A stretch of 64,000 nucleotides of DNA, from the NCBI GenBank assembly GCA_963843755.1, contig CAWJLS010000011.1, positions 1 through 64,000 of the forward strand, read 5' to 3'. The position numbers and the translations under genes were made by a program. Origin of the DNA: CAWJLS01 sp963843755 (lineage in GTDB: Bacteria > Acidobacteriota > Thermoanaerobaculia > Multivoradales > DATKCC01). Positions 51,899 to 59,954 of the stretch are shown in pieces; the stretch's first letter is position 1, and each line of letters starts with the position of its first letter. The notes beneath the pieces were generated by a model. The model did not search any database. It had not been told where the DNA came from and saw nothing but the letters and a program-made list of their open reading frames with translations.

Positions 51899-52963
51899 AT
51901 GCCCATCGAATCGCACCGCCGGCCCCTACTGTCGCCGGACGTCGAGCTGGACGACGTGCGCCTGGAGCAGTCGCTCCGGCCCCGCCTGCTGGACGAGTAC
52001 GTTGGGCAGTCGCGGGTGGTCGACAACGTGCGGGTCTTCATCACGGCGGCCCGGGAGCGCAACGAGGCGCTCGACCACGTGCTGCTGTTCGGCCCGCCGG
52101 GCCTGGGCAAGACGACGCTCGCCCACATCGTCGCCCAGGAGATGGGTGCCCCGATCAAGACCACGTCGGGCCCGGTGCTGGAGCGGGCCGGCGACCTCGC
52201 GGCCATCCTGACCAACCTCGAGCCCGGTGAGGTGCTGTTCATCGACGAGATCCACCGGCTCGCCCCGACGGTCGAGGAGATCCTCTACCCGGCCATGGAG
52301 GACTACAACCTCGACCTGGTGATCGGCCAGGGGCCGGCCGCCCGGACGATGAAGATCGACCTGCCGCCGTTCACCCTGGTCGGCGCCACCACCCGGGCGG
52401 CGCTCATCACCTCGCCGCTGCGCGCCCGCTTCGGCATCGTCCACCGGCTCAACTTCTACTCGCCCGAGGAGCTGGTGACGATCCTCCACCGCTCGGCCAA
52501 GATCCTGGAGTTTCCGCTCGAGGACGAGGGCGCTCAGGAGATCGCCCGCCGCAGCCGCGGCACGCCGCGGATCGCCAACCGGCTGCTCCGCCGGGTGCGC
52601 GACTTCGCCCAGGTCGAGGGCGACGGCACCATCACCCGCGAGGCCGCCCGCCGCGCCCTCACCTCGCTCGAGGTCGACGAGCTCGGCTTCGACGAGCTCG
52701 ACCGCAAGATCCTCTCCGTGCTGATCGAGCACTACGACGGCGGGCCGGCCGGGCTCAACGCCCTGGCGGCGGCGGTCGGCGAGGAGCGGGCGACGCTCGA
52801 GACGATCGTCGAGCCCTACCTGATCCAGGAAGGGTTCTTGAAGCGCACCCCCCAGGGCCGGGTGGCGACGCCGCGGGCCTACGCGCACCTGGGGTACGCC
52901 GGCGGCCGCAAAGGCTCGGGCGCGGCCGGCGGCCCGGGTTCCGACCAGTCGTCCCTGTTCTGA
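51899..52963 (+). CDS. ruvB: Holliday junction branch migration ATPase RuvB
   Basis: The 354-residue AAA+ motor drives branch migration with RuvA. It shows Walker A GPPGLGKTT (about residue 62), Walker B FIDEIHR, the sensor segment GATTRAALITSPLRARFG with the arginine finger, and a C-terminal winged helix with GPAGLNALAAAVGEERATLETIVEPYLIQEGFL-type sequence. Length and motifs are standard. Confidence 0.98.
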   Translation: MPIESHRRPLLSPDVELDDVRLEQSLRPRLLDEYVGQSRVVDNVRVFITAARERNEALDHVLLFGPPGLGKTTLAHIVAQEMGAPIKTTSGPVLERAGDLAAILTNLEPGEVLFIDEIHRLAPTVEEILYPAMEDYNLDLVIGQGPAARTMKIDLPPFTLVGATTRAALITSPLRARFGIVHRLNFYSPEELVTILHRSAKILEFPLEDEGAQEIARRSRGTPRIANRLLRRVRDFAQVEGDGTITREAARRALTSLEVDELGFDELDRKILSVLIEHYDGGPAGLNALAAAVGEERATLETIVEPYLIQEGFLKRTPQGRVATPRAYAHLGYAGGRKGSGAAGGPGSDQSSLF

Positions 52964-53057
52964 AGAGCTTGCGGGCAGGATCCGGGGCGCGAGCGAGAGG
53001 AGACGGCGCGGTGCCATCGCTGACGACGAGCAACGCCGGAGACGGCCCGCAACCCCC

Positions 53058-53951
53058 ATGCGCGACGCGCTGTTGATCGTCAACCGGGCCGCCGGCAGCG
53101 GCCCCCGCCTCCGCCTGGTCGACGGGGTGCGGACGCGCCTCGCCGCCGGCGGCTACCGGGTGGTGGCGGTGCCGACCGCCGGGCCCGGAGACGCCACCCG
53201 CCTGGCCCGGGAGGCGGCGCGCGGCGGGGTCGCGGCGGTCTTCGCCCTGGGCGGCGACGGCACCCTGCGCGAGACGGCGGCCGGGCTGCTGGGCACCGGC
53301 GTCCCCCTCGGCCCGCTGCCCGGCGGGACCACCAACGTGCTCACCCTCGCCCTGGGGCTCCCCCGCCGGCCGCTCGACGCCGCCGACGCCCTCGCCCGGG
53401 CCACGCCCCGGCCGTTCGACGTCGGCCGCTGCGACGGCGAGCCGTTCCTGATGATGGTCTCGGCCGGCCTCGACGCGGCGGTCATCGCCTCGCTCCACGC
53501 CCCCGGCGCCGGCTGGAGCAAGCGCTGGCTCGGCCGCCCCGGCATCGTCGCCCGCGGCCTCGGCTCCTGGTGGCGCTACGGCTACCCGGAGATCGAGCTC
53601 GAGCACCGGGGCACGCGCCACCGGGCGCGCTTCGCCGCGCTGTCGAACATCCCGCTCTACGGCGGGCCGTTCCGCATGGCGCCCGACGCCCGCCCCGACG
53701 ACCGGCGGCTCGACCTGGTGCTGTTCCACGGCGCCGGGCGGGCGGCGGCCCTCGGCTTCGCCCGCGACCTGCTCCGCGGCGCCCACCTGGGCCGCCCGGA
53801 CGTCGAGACCGTGCCGGTGGCCGAAGGCGAACAGGTGACCGTCGTCGGACCGCCGGAGGCCTGCGTCCAGGTGGACGGCGACCCCTGCACCGGCCGGCCG
53901 CCGGTGACCCTCGAGCTGGCGACCGAGCGGCTGGCGCTCCTCGCTCCGTGA
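53058..53951 (+). CDS. Diacylglycerol/sphingosine kinase-like lipid kinase
   Basis: The 297-residue product has the DAGK catalytic fold. An N-terminal IVNRAAGSG segment, the nucleotide-binding GGDGT (residues 65-69) and a PLPGGTTNVLTLALGLP stretch are typical of YegS/BmrU/DgkB-type kinases. A C-terminal beta-sandwich ends VQVDGDPCTG. Family members phosphorylate diacylglycerol or related lipids at the membrane; the substrate here is not evident. No clear ribosome binding site precedes the ATG. It lies 94 bases after ruvB. Confidence 0.88.
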   Translation: MRDALLIVNRAAGSGPRLRLVDGVRTRLAAGGYRVVAVPTAGPGDATRLAREAARGGVAAVFALGGDGTLRETAAGLLGTGVPLGPLPGGTTNVLTLALGLPRRPLDAADALARATPRPFDVGRCDGEPFLMMVSAGLDAAVIASLHAPGAGWSKRWLGRPGIVARGLGSWWRYGYPEIELEHRGTRHRARFAALSNIPLYGGPFRMAPDARPDDRRLDLVLFHGAGRAAALGFARDLLRGAHLGRPDVETVPVAEGEQVTVVGPPEACVQVDGDPCTGRPPVTLELATERLALLAP

Positions 53952-54045
53952 GCGCCCCGAAACCCGCCACCGCTGTGGCACACTCTCACCGAGCCGACCT
54001 GAGCCGGCCTGAACAGGACCGAACCACACCACCTCCGAGACGACC

Positions 54046-56178
54046 ATGGCCGACGACCGACACCCTTCCGGAACCGACCCCCGTACCCTCGACCCGATCT
54101 TCTCGCCGCGCACGATCGCCGTGGTCGGCGCCTCGCGCAAGCGGGACTCGATCGGCTTCGCCCTGCTGCACAACCTGGTGGTCGAGGAGTTCGCCGGCGC
54201 CATCTACCCGATCAACCCGGGCGCCGACTCGATCCACTCGCTCAAGGCGTACCCGTCGGTGGCGGCCGTGCCGGACCCGATCGACCTCGCCCTGATCGCG
54301 GTGCCCAAGGGGGCCGTGCCGGCGGTCGTGCGCGACTGCCTGGGGGCCGGCGTCCGCGGCCTGGTGGTGATCACCGCCGGGTTCGCCGAGACCGGCGCCG
54401 CCGGGGCCGCGGTCGAGGCCGAGGTGCGCGACCTGGTGCGCGACCACGGCATCCGCATGGTCGGGCCCAACTGCATGGGGGTGATCAACACCGATCCGGA
54501 GGTGCGCCTGAACGCCACCTTCGCGCCGACCCCGGCGCGCGCCGGCTCGATCGGCTTCGTCAGCCAGTCAGGCGCCTTGGGCGTCGCGATCCTGAACGTC
54601 GCCGCCGACCTCGGCGTCGGGCTGACCCAGTTCGCCTCCATGGGCAACAAGGCGGACGTCTCCGGCAACGACCTGCTCGAGTACTGGGAGGACGACCCGG
54701 AGACCCGGGTGATCGCCATGTACCTCGAGTCGTTCGGCAACCCGCGCCGCTTCACCGAGATCGCCAAGCGGATCGGGCGCAAGAAGCCGATCCTGGTGGT
54801 CAAGTCCGGGCGCACGGCCGAGGGCGCGCGGGCGGCGTCGAGCCACACCGGCGCGATCGCCGGCACCGACGTGACCGTCTCCGCCTTCCTCGACCAGTGC
54901 GGCGTGCTGCGGGCCAACACCATCGAGGAGCTGTTCGACCTGGCGGTCGCCCTCGACCGCTGCCCGCTGGCCTCCGGCAACCGGGTGGCGATCGTCACCA
55001 ACGCCGGCGGCCCGGCGATCATGGCGACCGACGCCTGCGTCAACCTGGGGCTCGAGATCGCGACCCTGTCCGACGAGACCGAGGAGCGGCTGCGGGCGTT
55101 CCTGCCGGTGGAGGCGAGCGTCAAGAACCCGGTCGACATGATCGCCTCGGCGACGCCGGAGAGCTACGCCCGGGCGCTCGACGTCGTGCTCGAAGACCCG
55201 TCGGTCGACCTGGCGATGGTGATCAACGTCACGCCGCTCCTGTCCAACCCGATCGACGTGCTGGAGTCGATCGCCGACGCCGCCACGCGCCACGCCTGCC
55301 CGGTGCTGGCGGTGATGATGGCGACCGAGGAGTTCTACGAGGGGATCAAGGCGCGGAGCGACCTGCCCCCGGTCTACCGCTTCCCGGAGCCGGCGGCGCG
55401 GGTGCTCGCCCAGCTCGCCCGCTACAGCGCCTGGCGGCGCCGGCCGGCCGACGAGCTGCCGCCCGAGTTCGCCGTCGACGACGCGGCGGTGGCAGGAATC
55501 CTCGACCGGACCGCCGACGGCTACCTGCCCTCGGCCGACGCCTACCGGGTGCTCGAGCTCTACGGCATCCCGACGGCCGGCTGGCGGACGGCCGGCGGGG
55601 CGGAGTCGGCGGCGGTCGAGGCCTCGGACCTCGGCTACCCCGTGGTGCTCAAGGGCGAGGCCCGCGACCTGGTCCACAAGAGCGACGTCGGCGCGGTGGC
55701 CGTCGGGCTCGAGGATGCCGACGCGGTGCGCGAGGCGGCCCGCTCGATCGAAGGGCGGCTGGTGGCGGCGGGCCAGCGCCTCGAGAGCTTCCTGATCCAG
55801 GAGATGGTCGCTGCCGGCCACGAGGTGATCTTCGGCATCTCGACCGACCCGCGCTTCGGGCCGCTCCTGATGTTCGGCCTGGGCGGGCGCTACGTCGAGG
55901 TCTTCCGGGACGTGCGTTTCGGCGTGACCCCGCTGACCCGGCCGGAGGCCGAGGACATGATCCGCGGCATCCGCGGCATCCGGCTGCTCGAAGGCGTGCG
56001 TGGCGAACCGCCGGCCGACCTCGGCCTGCTGGCCGACGTCCTCCTGCGCCTGGCCCAGCTCGCCCAGCGCCACCCGCGCATCCGCGAGCTCGACATCAAC
56101 CCCTTCCTCGCCGCCGCCGACCGCGACGCCGCCAAGGCGGTCGACGTGCGCATCCGGGTCGGCGAAGCGCCCGAGTAG
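54046..56178 (+). CDS. ADP-forming acyl-CoA synthetase (fused alpha and beta subunits)
   Basis: The 710-residue protein contains, in order, a CoA-binding Rossmann domain (FSPRTIAVVGASRKRDSIGF), two succinyl-CoA-ligase-like domains (GFVSQSGALG, and SHTGAIAG with the phospho-accepting His267) and a C-terminal ATP-grasp domain (LKGEARDLVHKSDVGAV, FLIQEMVAAGHEVIFG). The enzyme interconverts an acyl-CoA plus ADP and phosphate with the acid, CoA and ATP. Acetate is the usual substrate, but other acids are possible. There is no GNAT domain, so it is not a Pat-type acetyltransferase. Confidence 0.92.
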   Translation: MADDRHPSGTDPRTLDPIFSPRTIAVVGASRKRDSIGFALLHNLVVEEFAGAIYPINPGADSIHSLKAYPSVAAVPDPIDLALIAVPKGAVPAVVRDCLGAGVRGLVVITAGFAETGAAGAAVEAEVRDLVRDHGIRMVGPNCMGVINTDPEVRLNATFAPTPARAGSIGFVSQSGALGVAILNVAADLGVGLTQFASMGNKADVSGNDLLEYWEDDPETRVIAMYLESFGNPRRFTEIAKRIGRKKPILVVKSGRTAEGARAASSHTGAIAGTDVTVSAFLDQCGVLRANTIEELFDLAVALDRCPLASGNRVAIVTNAGGPAIMATDACVNLGLEIATLSDETEERLRAFLPVEASVKNPVDMIASATPESYARALDVVLEDPSVDLAMVINVTPLLSNPIDVLESIADAATRHACPVLAVMMATEEFYEGIKARSDLPPVYRFPEPAARVLAQLARYSAWRRRPADELPPEFAVDDAAVAGILDRTADGYLPSADAYRVLELYGIPTAGWRTAGGAESAAVEASDLGYPVVLKGEARDLVHKSDVGAVAVGLEDADAVREAARSIEGRLVAAGQRLESFLIQEMVAAGHEVIFGISTDPRFGPLLMFGLGGRYVEVFRDVRFGVTPLTRPEAEDMIRGIRGIRLLEGVRGEPPADLGLLADVLLRLAQLAQRHPRIRELDINPFLAAADRDAAKAVDVRIRVGEAPE

Positions 56179-56424
56179 ACCTCCTCTCGATCCCGCCCCT
56201 GGTTCCTGGAGACGCCGGCGCCGCGGTCGCGGGTCGGCCGCGGCGGGCAACGCCTGCCAAGGGGCCTTTGTCGAAGAATTTTCGATTCGCCTTGGCGGTC
56301 TGGGCGCCTCCATTTCGCTAGAGAGGGTGAAGGCGGCTTCCGTGCGCCCTGGACCGGGGTGTTCTCTCCGGCCGAGCCGTGGAGCCGCGAACCCATTTCC
56401 ACTCAGCTTTCCGGAGGAACCCTG

Positions 56425-57231
56425 ATGAAGACGATCGCTACCCCCTCTGTCCTGCTCGCCTGCGTCGTTCTCCTGGCCGGGCTGGTGCTGGTCGCGCCGG
56501 CTCAGGCCCAGAACTGTGTGCCCTTCCAGGGCATCGACCACTGCCCCGTCGGCCTGGCGACGCTCAGCGTCGGAAACGACGGCCTGACCGTCAGCGGCCT
56601 CGGCGCCGAGGGCCGGGACGGCGTCGAGTCCCGCTTCGACCCGACCACGTTCTGGAACGCCCAGCTCGCGCTTCCCGCCGGAGCGGGCACCAACGAGCAC
56701 TCCCACTTCTCGTCGATCTCGGCCGGCAAGGTCACGTCCGAGCTCGACATCGCCCCCGAGAACGGCCGTCTCCACCTGCAGGCCACCTTCACCGGTGACG
56801 CCGCGACCTCCACCTACTCCGTGCTGATCTACAACGACGGCATCCTGGTGGGCAGCCTGGGCGGCTTCTCCGGCGACGGCGGCAACAGCTCGGTCACCGG
56901 CAAGACGACGGGCGGCAACCGCCTGGCCACGCGCATCGCGCTCTACGTCGACGGCATCTACATGGGCCAGATCGAGGAGCCGTGGTGGTGGCCGTGGGTC
57001 AGCTTCGGCATCGCCACCAACGGCGGCTGCAACTGGGGCATGCAGATGCCCAACCCCGTGACCTTCGCCCTGCCGAACGGCAAGCAGGTGGTGGGCGACG
57101 AGGTCCGGTTCGAGGAGGACGTCAAGGGCCCGAACCACTACCCCTACCTCGGCTTCGAGGCCATCGCCACCCGCAGCACGGCGAACAGCTTCCGGGTCGT
57201 CAACGAGTTGGCTGAGGGCACCAACAGGTAA
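56425..57231 (+). CDS. Secreted protein of unknown function
   Basis: The 268-residue product has a signal peptide (about 1-28, ending AQAQ). The mature part is Gly/Thr/Asn-rich and beta-predicted, with two early cysteines (NCVPF, HCPVG) and one near WGMQM. Visible segments include FDPTTFWNAQL, IEEPWWWPWVSFGIATNGGCNWG and YPYLGFEAIATRST. I do not recognise the family. GGAGG lies 7 bases before the ATG, and a very strong terminator follows, so it is probably a monocistronic, well-expressed exported protein. Confidence 0.7.
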   Translation: MKTIATPSVLLACVVLLAGLVLVAPAQAQNCVPFQGIDHCPVGLATLSVGNDGLTVSGLGAEGRDGVESRFDPTTFWNAQLALPAGAGTNEHSHFSSISAGKVTSELDIAPENGRLHLQATFTGDAATSTYSVLIYNDGILVGSLGGFSGDGGNSSVTGKTTGGNRLATRIALYVDGIYMGQIEEPWWWPWVSFGIATNGGCNWGMQMPNPVTFALPNGKQVVGDEVRFEEDVKGPNHYPYLGFEAIATRSTANSFRVVNELAEGTNR

Positions 57232-57250
57232 GGCGCCCGCTCCCTTGGGC

Positions 57251-57294
57251 GGTGGCGGCCGTCCCGGAGGACCCGGGACGGCCGCCACCATTTT
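57251..57294 (+). terminator. Very strong rho-independent terminator
   Basis: A perfect 17-bp stem (57251-57267 with 57273-57289), a 5-base loop and a following ATTTTCT lie 19 bases after the stop of the secreted-protein gene. Confidence 0.92.
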
Positions 57295-57351
57295 CTGATG
57301 ATCACTTCGGCACGTCCGCCGCGCGGCGGGCGCGCCCGGCAGGACGACCCC

Positions 57352-58866
57352 ATGACCCGTCGACTCCCTGGAACCGCCGCTCGCCTCCTGATCCCCCCGA
57401 TCCTGTCGCTCCTGTTGCTCCCGCTGCTCCTGCTGGCTTCGGCGACGCTCGCCGGCGGGACGGCCGCGAGCGCCGAGCCCGCGCCCCACGCCTGGCCCGG
57501 CGAGGAGCTCACCGGCGGACAGACCACCGTCCCCGACGGCACCCAGACCGCCTTCGGCCGCGCCCTCCACAACCTGGACCGGAGCCGCTGGCTGGCCATG
57601 CGCGCGGGCAAGCGGTTCTTCGAGAACCCCTGGAGCCCGCCAGAGGCGGTGCCGGCCACGGCCCCCCGCCGGGGCCTCGGTCCGCTCTACAACGCCACCG
57701 CCTGCGCGGACTGCCATTTCCGAGATGGCCGCGGCGGTCCACCACCGGCCGCCGCCCGCCGCCAGCCCGGTACTCCCGAGCTCTCGTTGCCGCCCGTCTT
57801 GGCCCGTCTGGCGAGATCGGCGAAGTCGACCAGCTCGGCGAGCTCCGAACCCGACCCCGTCTACGGCGGCCAGCTCAACGACCACGGCGCGGGCACGGTT
57901 CCGGAAGGGCGCGTGGTGGTCGAGGACGAGCGGGTGACGGCGGAGGACGGCACCGTCCTGCTCCGCCCCCGTGCCCGGGTCGTCGACCTCGCCCGCGGGC
58001 CCCTCGATTCGCGGACCCGCATCTCGCTCCGCATCCCTCCCACCCTCGTCGGCCTGGGCCTGCTCGAGGCCGTGCCGGATGCCGAGCTCGAAGCGCTGGC
58101 GGACCCGGACGACCTGGACGGGGACGGCGTCTCCGGCCGGGTGCAACGGCTCGCCGACTGGGACGGGCCTGGCGGGTACCGCTCGACCGGCGACACGGTC
58201 GTGGGCCGCTTCGGCTGGAAGGGCGGCGAGCCCTCCCTGGACGCCCAGGTGGCCAAAGCCTTCCACCAGGACATGGGGGTGACCTCCCCCTTCCATCCGG
58301 AGCCCAACTGCATGGCCGGCGACACCGCCTGCCGCGCCAGGCGCGGCGCGCCCGAGCTGGGCGCGGACGACCTGGCCCGGGTCGCCCTCTACGTTCGCCT
58401 GCTCGGGCCACCCGTCCGCCGAGACTGGCAGGACGCACAGGTGCTCGCCGGCCGTGACACCTTCATGGCCATCGGCTGCGCCTCCTGTCACCGGCCCCAG
58501 CTCCACACCGCCCCGCCCGGCTCGCCCGTCCCCGGGGGCGCCGACCGGACGGTCTTGCCGGAGCTCGCCGGCCAGACGATCCGTCCCTATACGGACCTCC
58601 TGCTGCACGATATGGGTCCAGGGCTCGACGACGGAGTCGCCGAGCACGAGGCCGCCTCCTCCGAGTGGCGCACGGCCCCCTTGTGGGGGCTGGGGCTGTT
58701 GGAGGAGGTCAACGGCCACGTGCGACTCCTCCACGACGGCCGCGCCCGCTCCTTCGAGGAGGCCATTCTCTGGCACGGGGGCGAGGCCGACCGGGCCCGC
58801 GAGGCCTACCTCCGGCTGTCGGAGGACCGGAGGTCCGCCCTGTTGCGTTTCCTGGGATCCCTCTAG
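57352..58866 (+). CDS. DUF1111 di-haem c-type cytochrome (putative oxidoreductase/peroxidase)
   Basis: The 504-residue exported protein has a signal peptide (about 10-42) and two haem c sites. CADCH (Cys118, Cys121, His122) is near the N-terminus and CASCH (Cys376, Cys379, His380) is near the C-terminus. The layout, with segments LDGDGVSGRVQR, GRFGWKGGEPSL, FHQDMGVTSP and LLHDMGPGL, is that of the DUF1111 thiol-oxidoreductase/di-haem family. A Ser-rich low-complexity insert lies near residues 145-170. The ATG at 57352 follows AGGA. The physiological electron partner is unknown. Confidence 0.88.
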   Translation: MTRRLPGTAARLLIPPILSLLLLPLLLLASATLAGGTAASAEPAPHAWPGEELTGGQTTVPDGTQTAFGRALHNLDRSRWLAMRAGKRFFENPWSPPEAVPATAPRRGLGPLYNATACADCHFRDGRGGPPPAAARRQPGTPELSLPPVLARLARSAKSTSSASSEPDPVYGGQLNDHGAGTVPEGRVVVEDERVTAEDGTVLLRPRARVVDLARGPLDSRTRISLRIPPTLVGLGLLEAVPDAELEALADPDDLDGDGVSGRVQRLADWDGPGGYRSTGDTVVGRFGWKGGEPSLDAQVAKAFHQDMGVTSPFHPEPNCMAGDTACRARRGAPELGADDLARVALYVRLLGPPVRRDWQDAQVLAGRDTFMAIGCASCHRPQLHTAPPGSPVPGGADRTVLPELAGQTIRPYTDLLLHDMGPGLDDGVAEHEAASSEWRTAPLWGLGLLEEVNGHVRLLHDGRARSFEEAILWHGGEADRAREAYLRLSEDRRSALLRFLGSL

Positions 58867-58898
58867 TGAGTTGGACGCGTTGGAGAAGGAGGCCTGCC

Positions 58899-59840
58899 AT
58901 GAAGAGCTGCCGTCGAGAGCCGAACCCGCACCCCGCCCGCCATGCCCGCCATGCCCGCCGCTCGCCGCTCGCCTGCCGCCTGGTCGCCGTCGCACTGGCG
59001 AGCTGCACCATCCTGCCCGCCGCGGCGACGGCGCAGCTCGCGGTGACCGGGGTCGATCCAGCCGGCGCCTTTCCCGGGGAGCCGGTGGTCCTCACCGGGA
59101 CCGGCTTCGGCCAGTCCCCGGACGCCCTGTTCTGCTGGGTCGACACCGGTGACGGGGGCTTCCCGTTCGAGGTGACGGCGGCCACGGACAGGCGCATCGA
59201 TGCCACCGTGGGGGAGGTCCCCGTAGCGGCGACGGGGACCGTCAAGGTGTGGAAGGGGAAGCGGGTGCCGCTGGCGGACCGGGTCGTCCTCAGCCAGGGG
59301 CGGCTCTTCTCGGCCACGGACGGCACGGTGTTCGTGAGCAGCTCCGCGGCCGTGGGACCCATCTTCTCCGCCTTCGGTGGCTCGCCCGGCACCTTCGGCT
59401 CGGTGACGGTCAACGGGACGCAGAGGGAGCTGCGGCTCGACCTGGGCCTGCTCGACCTCGGCGACCACCAGCAGCGGGTCCGCGTGACGGCGGTGATCGA
59501 GACCGGCAGCGACGCGGGCAACGGCACCCCCAACGGGTACCTGGTGCAACCGCCGGCTCTCCCCGCTCCCGGCGATCCCCCGCCGCCCACGGCCTCGCCG
59601 CGAGGGGCCTCGTCCACCAAGGTTGCCGGCAACCCGGCCGACCCCGCCTGGGCCGCCGCGATGACCGTCGAGACCGACGCCTCACCCGCGTCGGTGGAGG
59701 CGCTGGCCGCGGGCCTGGCGCAGGTGCTCCAAGCCCAGCTCGGCTCGGCCGGGCTGACGGCACGCGCGGAGGGGACCGTAGTCGTCGTCGGCCACACCCT
59801 GGGCATCCGGGCAGGCTTCCTCGACCTGACGTCGAAGTAG
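58899..59840 (+). CDS. Secreted IPT/TIG-like domain protein
   Basis: The 313-residue product has an Arg/His-rich start and a signal peptide (to about residue 46). An IPT/TIG-like beta-sandwich follows, with VTGVDPAGAFPGEPVVLTGTGFG and VPVAATGTVKVWKGKRVPLAD. A second beta-rich segment, a Pro/Ala linker and a C-terminal helical part of about 75 residues complete it. AGAAGGAGG precedes the ATG. It begins 32 bases after the DUF1111 gene and is probably co-transcribed. No enzyme motif was seen. Confidence 0.7.
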   Translation: MKSCRREPNPHPARHARHARRSPLACRLVAVALASCTILPAAATAQLAVTGVDPAGAFPGEPVVLTGTGFGQSPDALFCWVDTGDGGFPFEVTAATDRRIDATVGEVPVAATGTVKVWKGKRVPLADRVVLSQGRLFSATDGTVFVSSSAAVGPIFSAFGGSPGTFGSVTVNGTQRELRLDLGLLDLGDHQQRVRVTAVIETGSDAGNGTPNGYLVQPPALPAPGDPPPPTASPRGASSTKVAGNPADPAWAAAMTVETDASPASVEALAAGLAQVLQAQLGSAGLTARAEGTVVVVGHTLGIRAGFLDLTSK

Positions 59841-59912
59841 CGGCCGGCACTCCGCCCGATCACCCGATCGCCCGACCGGTCGATCGTCCTCAGGGGATCG
59901 CCTCGAGGGGGA

Positions 59913-59936
59913 GGGAGGCCCCGGCCCGGGACGCCC
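59913..59936. repeat. Partial copy of the dispersed repeat's end motif
   Basis: GGGAGGCCCCGGCCCGGGACGCCC matches the end motif of the 172-bp repeat (GGGAGGCCCCGGCTCCGGGACGCC) with small differences. It lies between two converging stop codons. The rest of the repeat is absent. Confidence 0.4.
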
Positions 59937-59954
59937 GGGGATCGAAGCCGGGCG

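Noticed and set aside
54568..58995. Minus-strand open frame of over 1400 codons opposite the acyl-CoA synthetase and secreted-protein genes
   Set aside because: It is opposite clear genes and a strong plus-strand terminator, with no domain or start signal.
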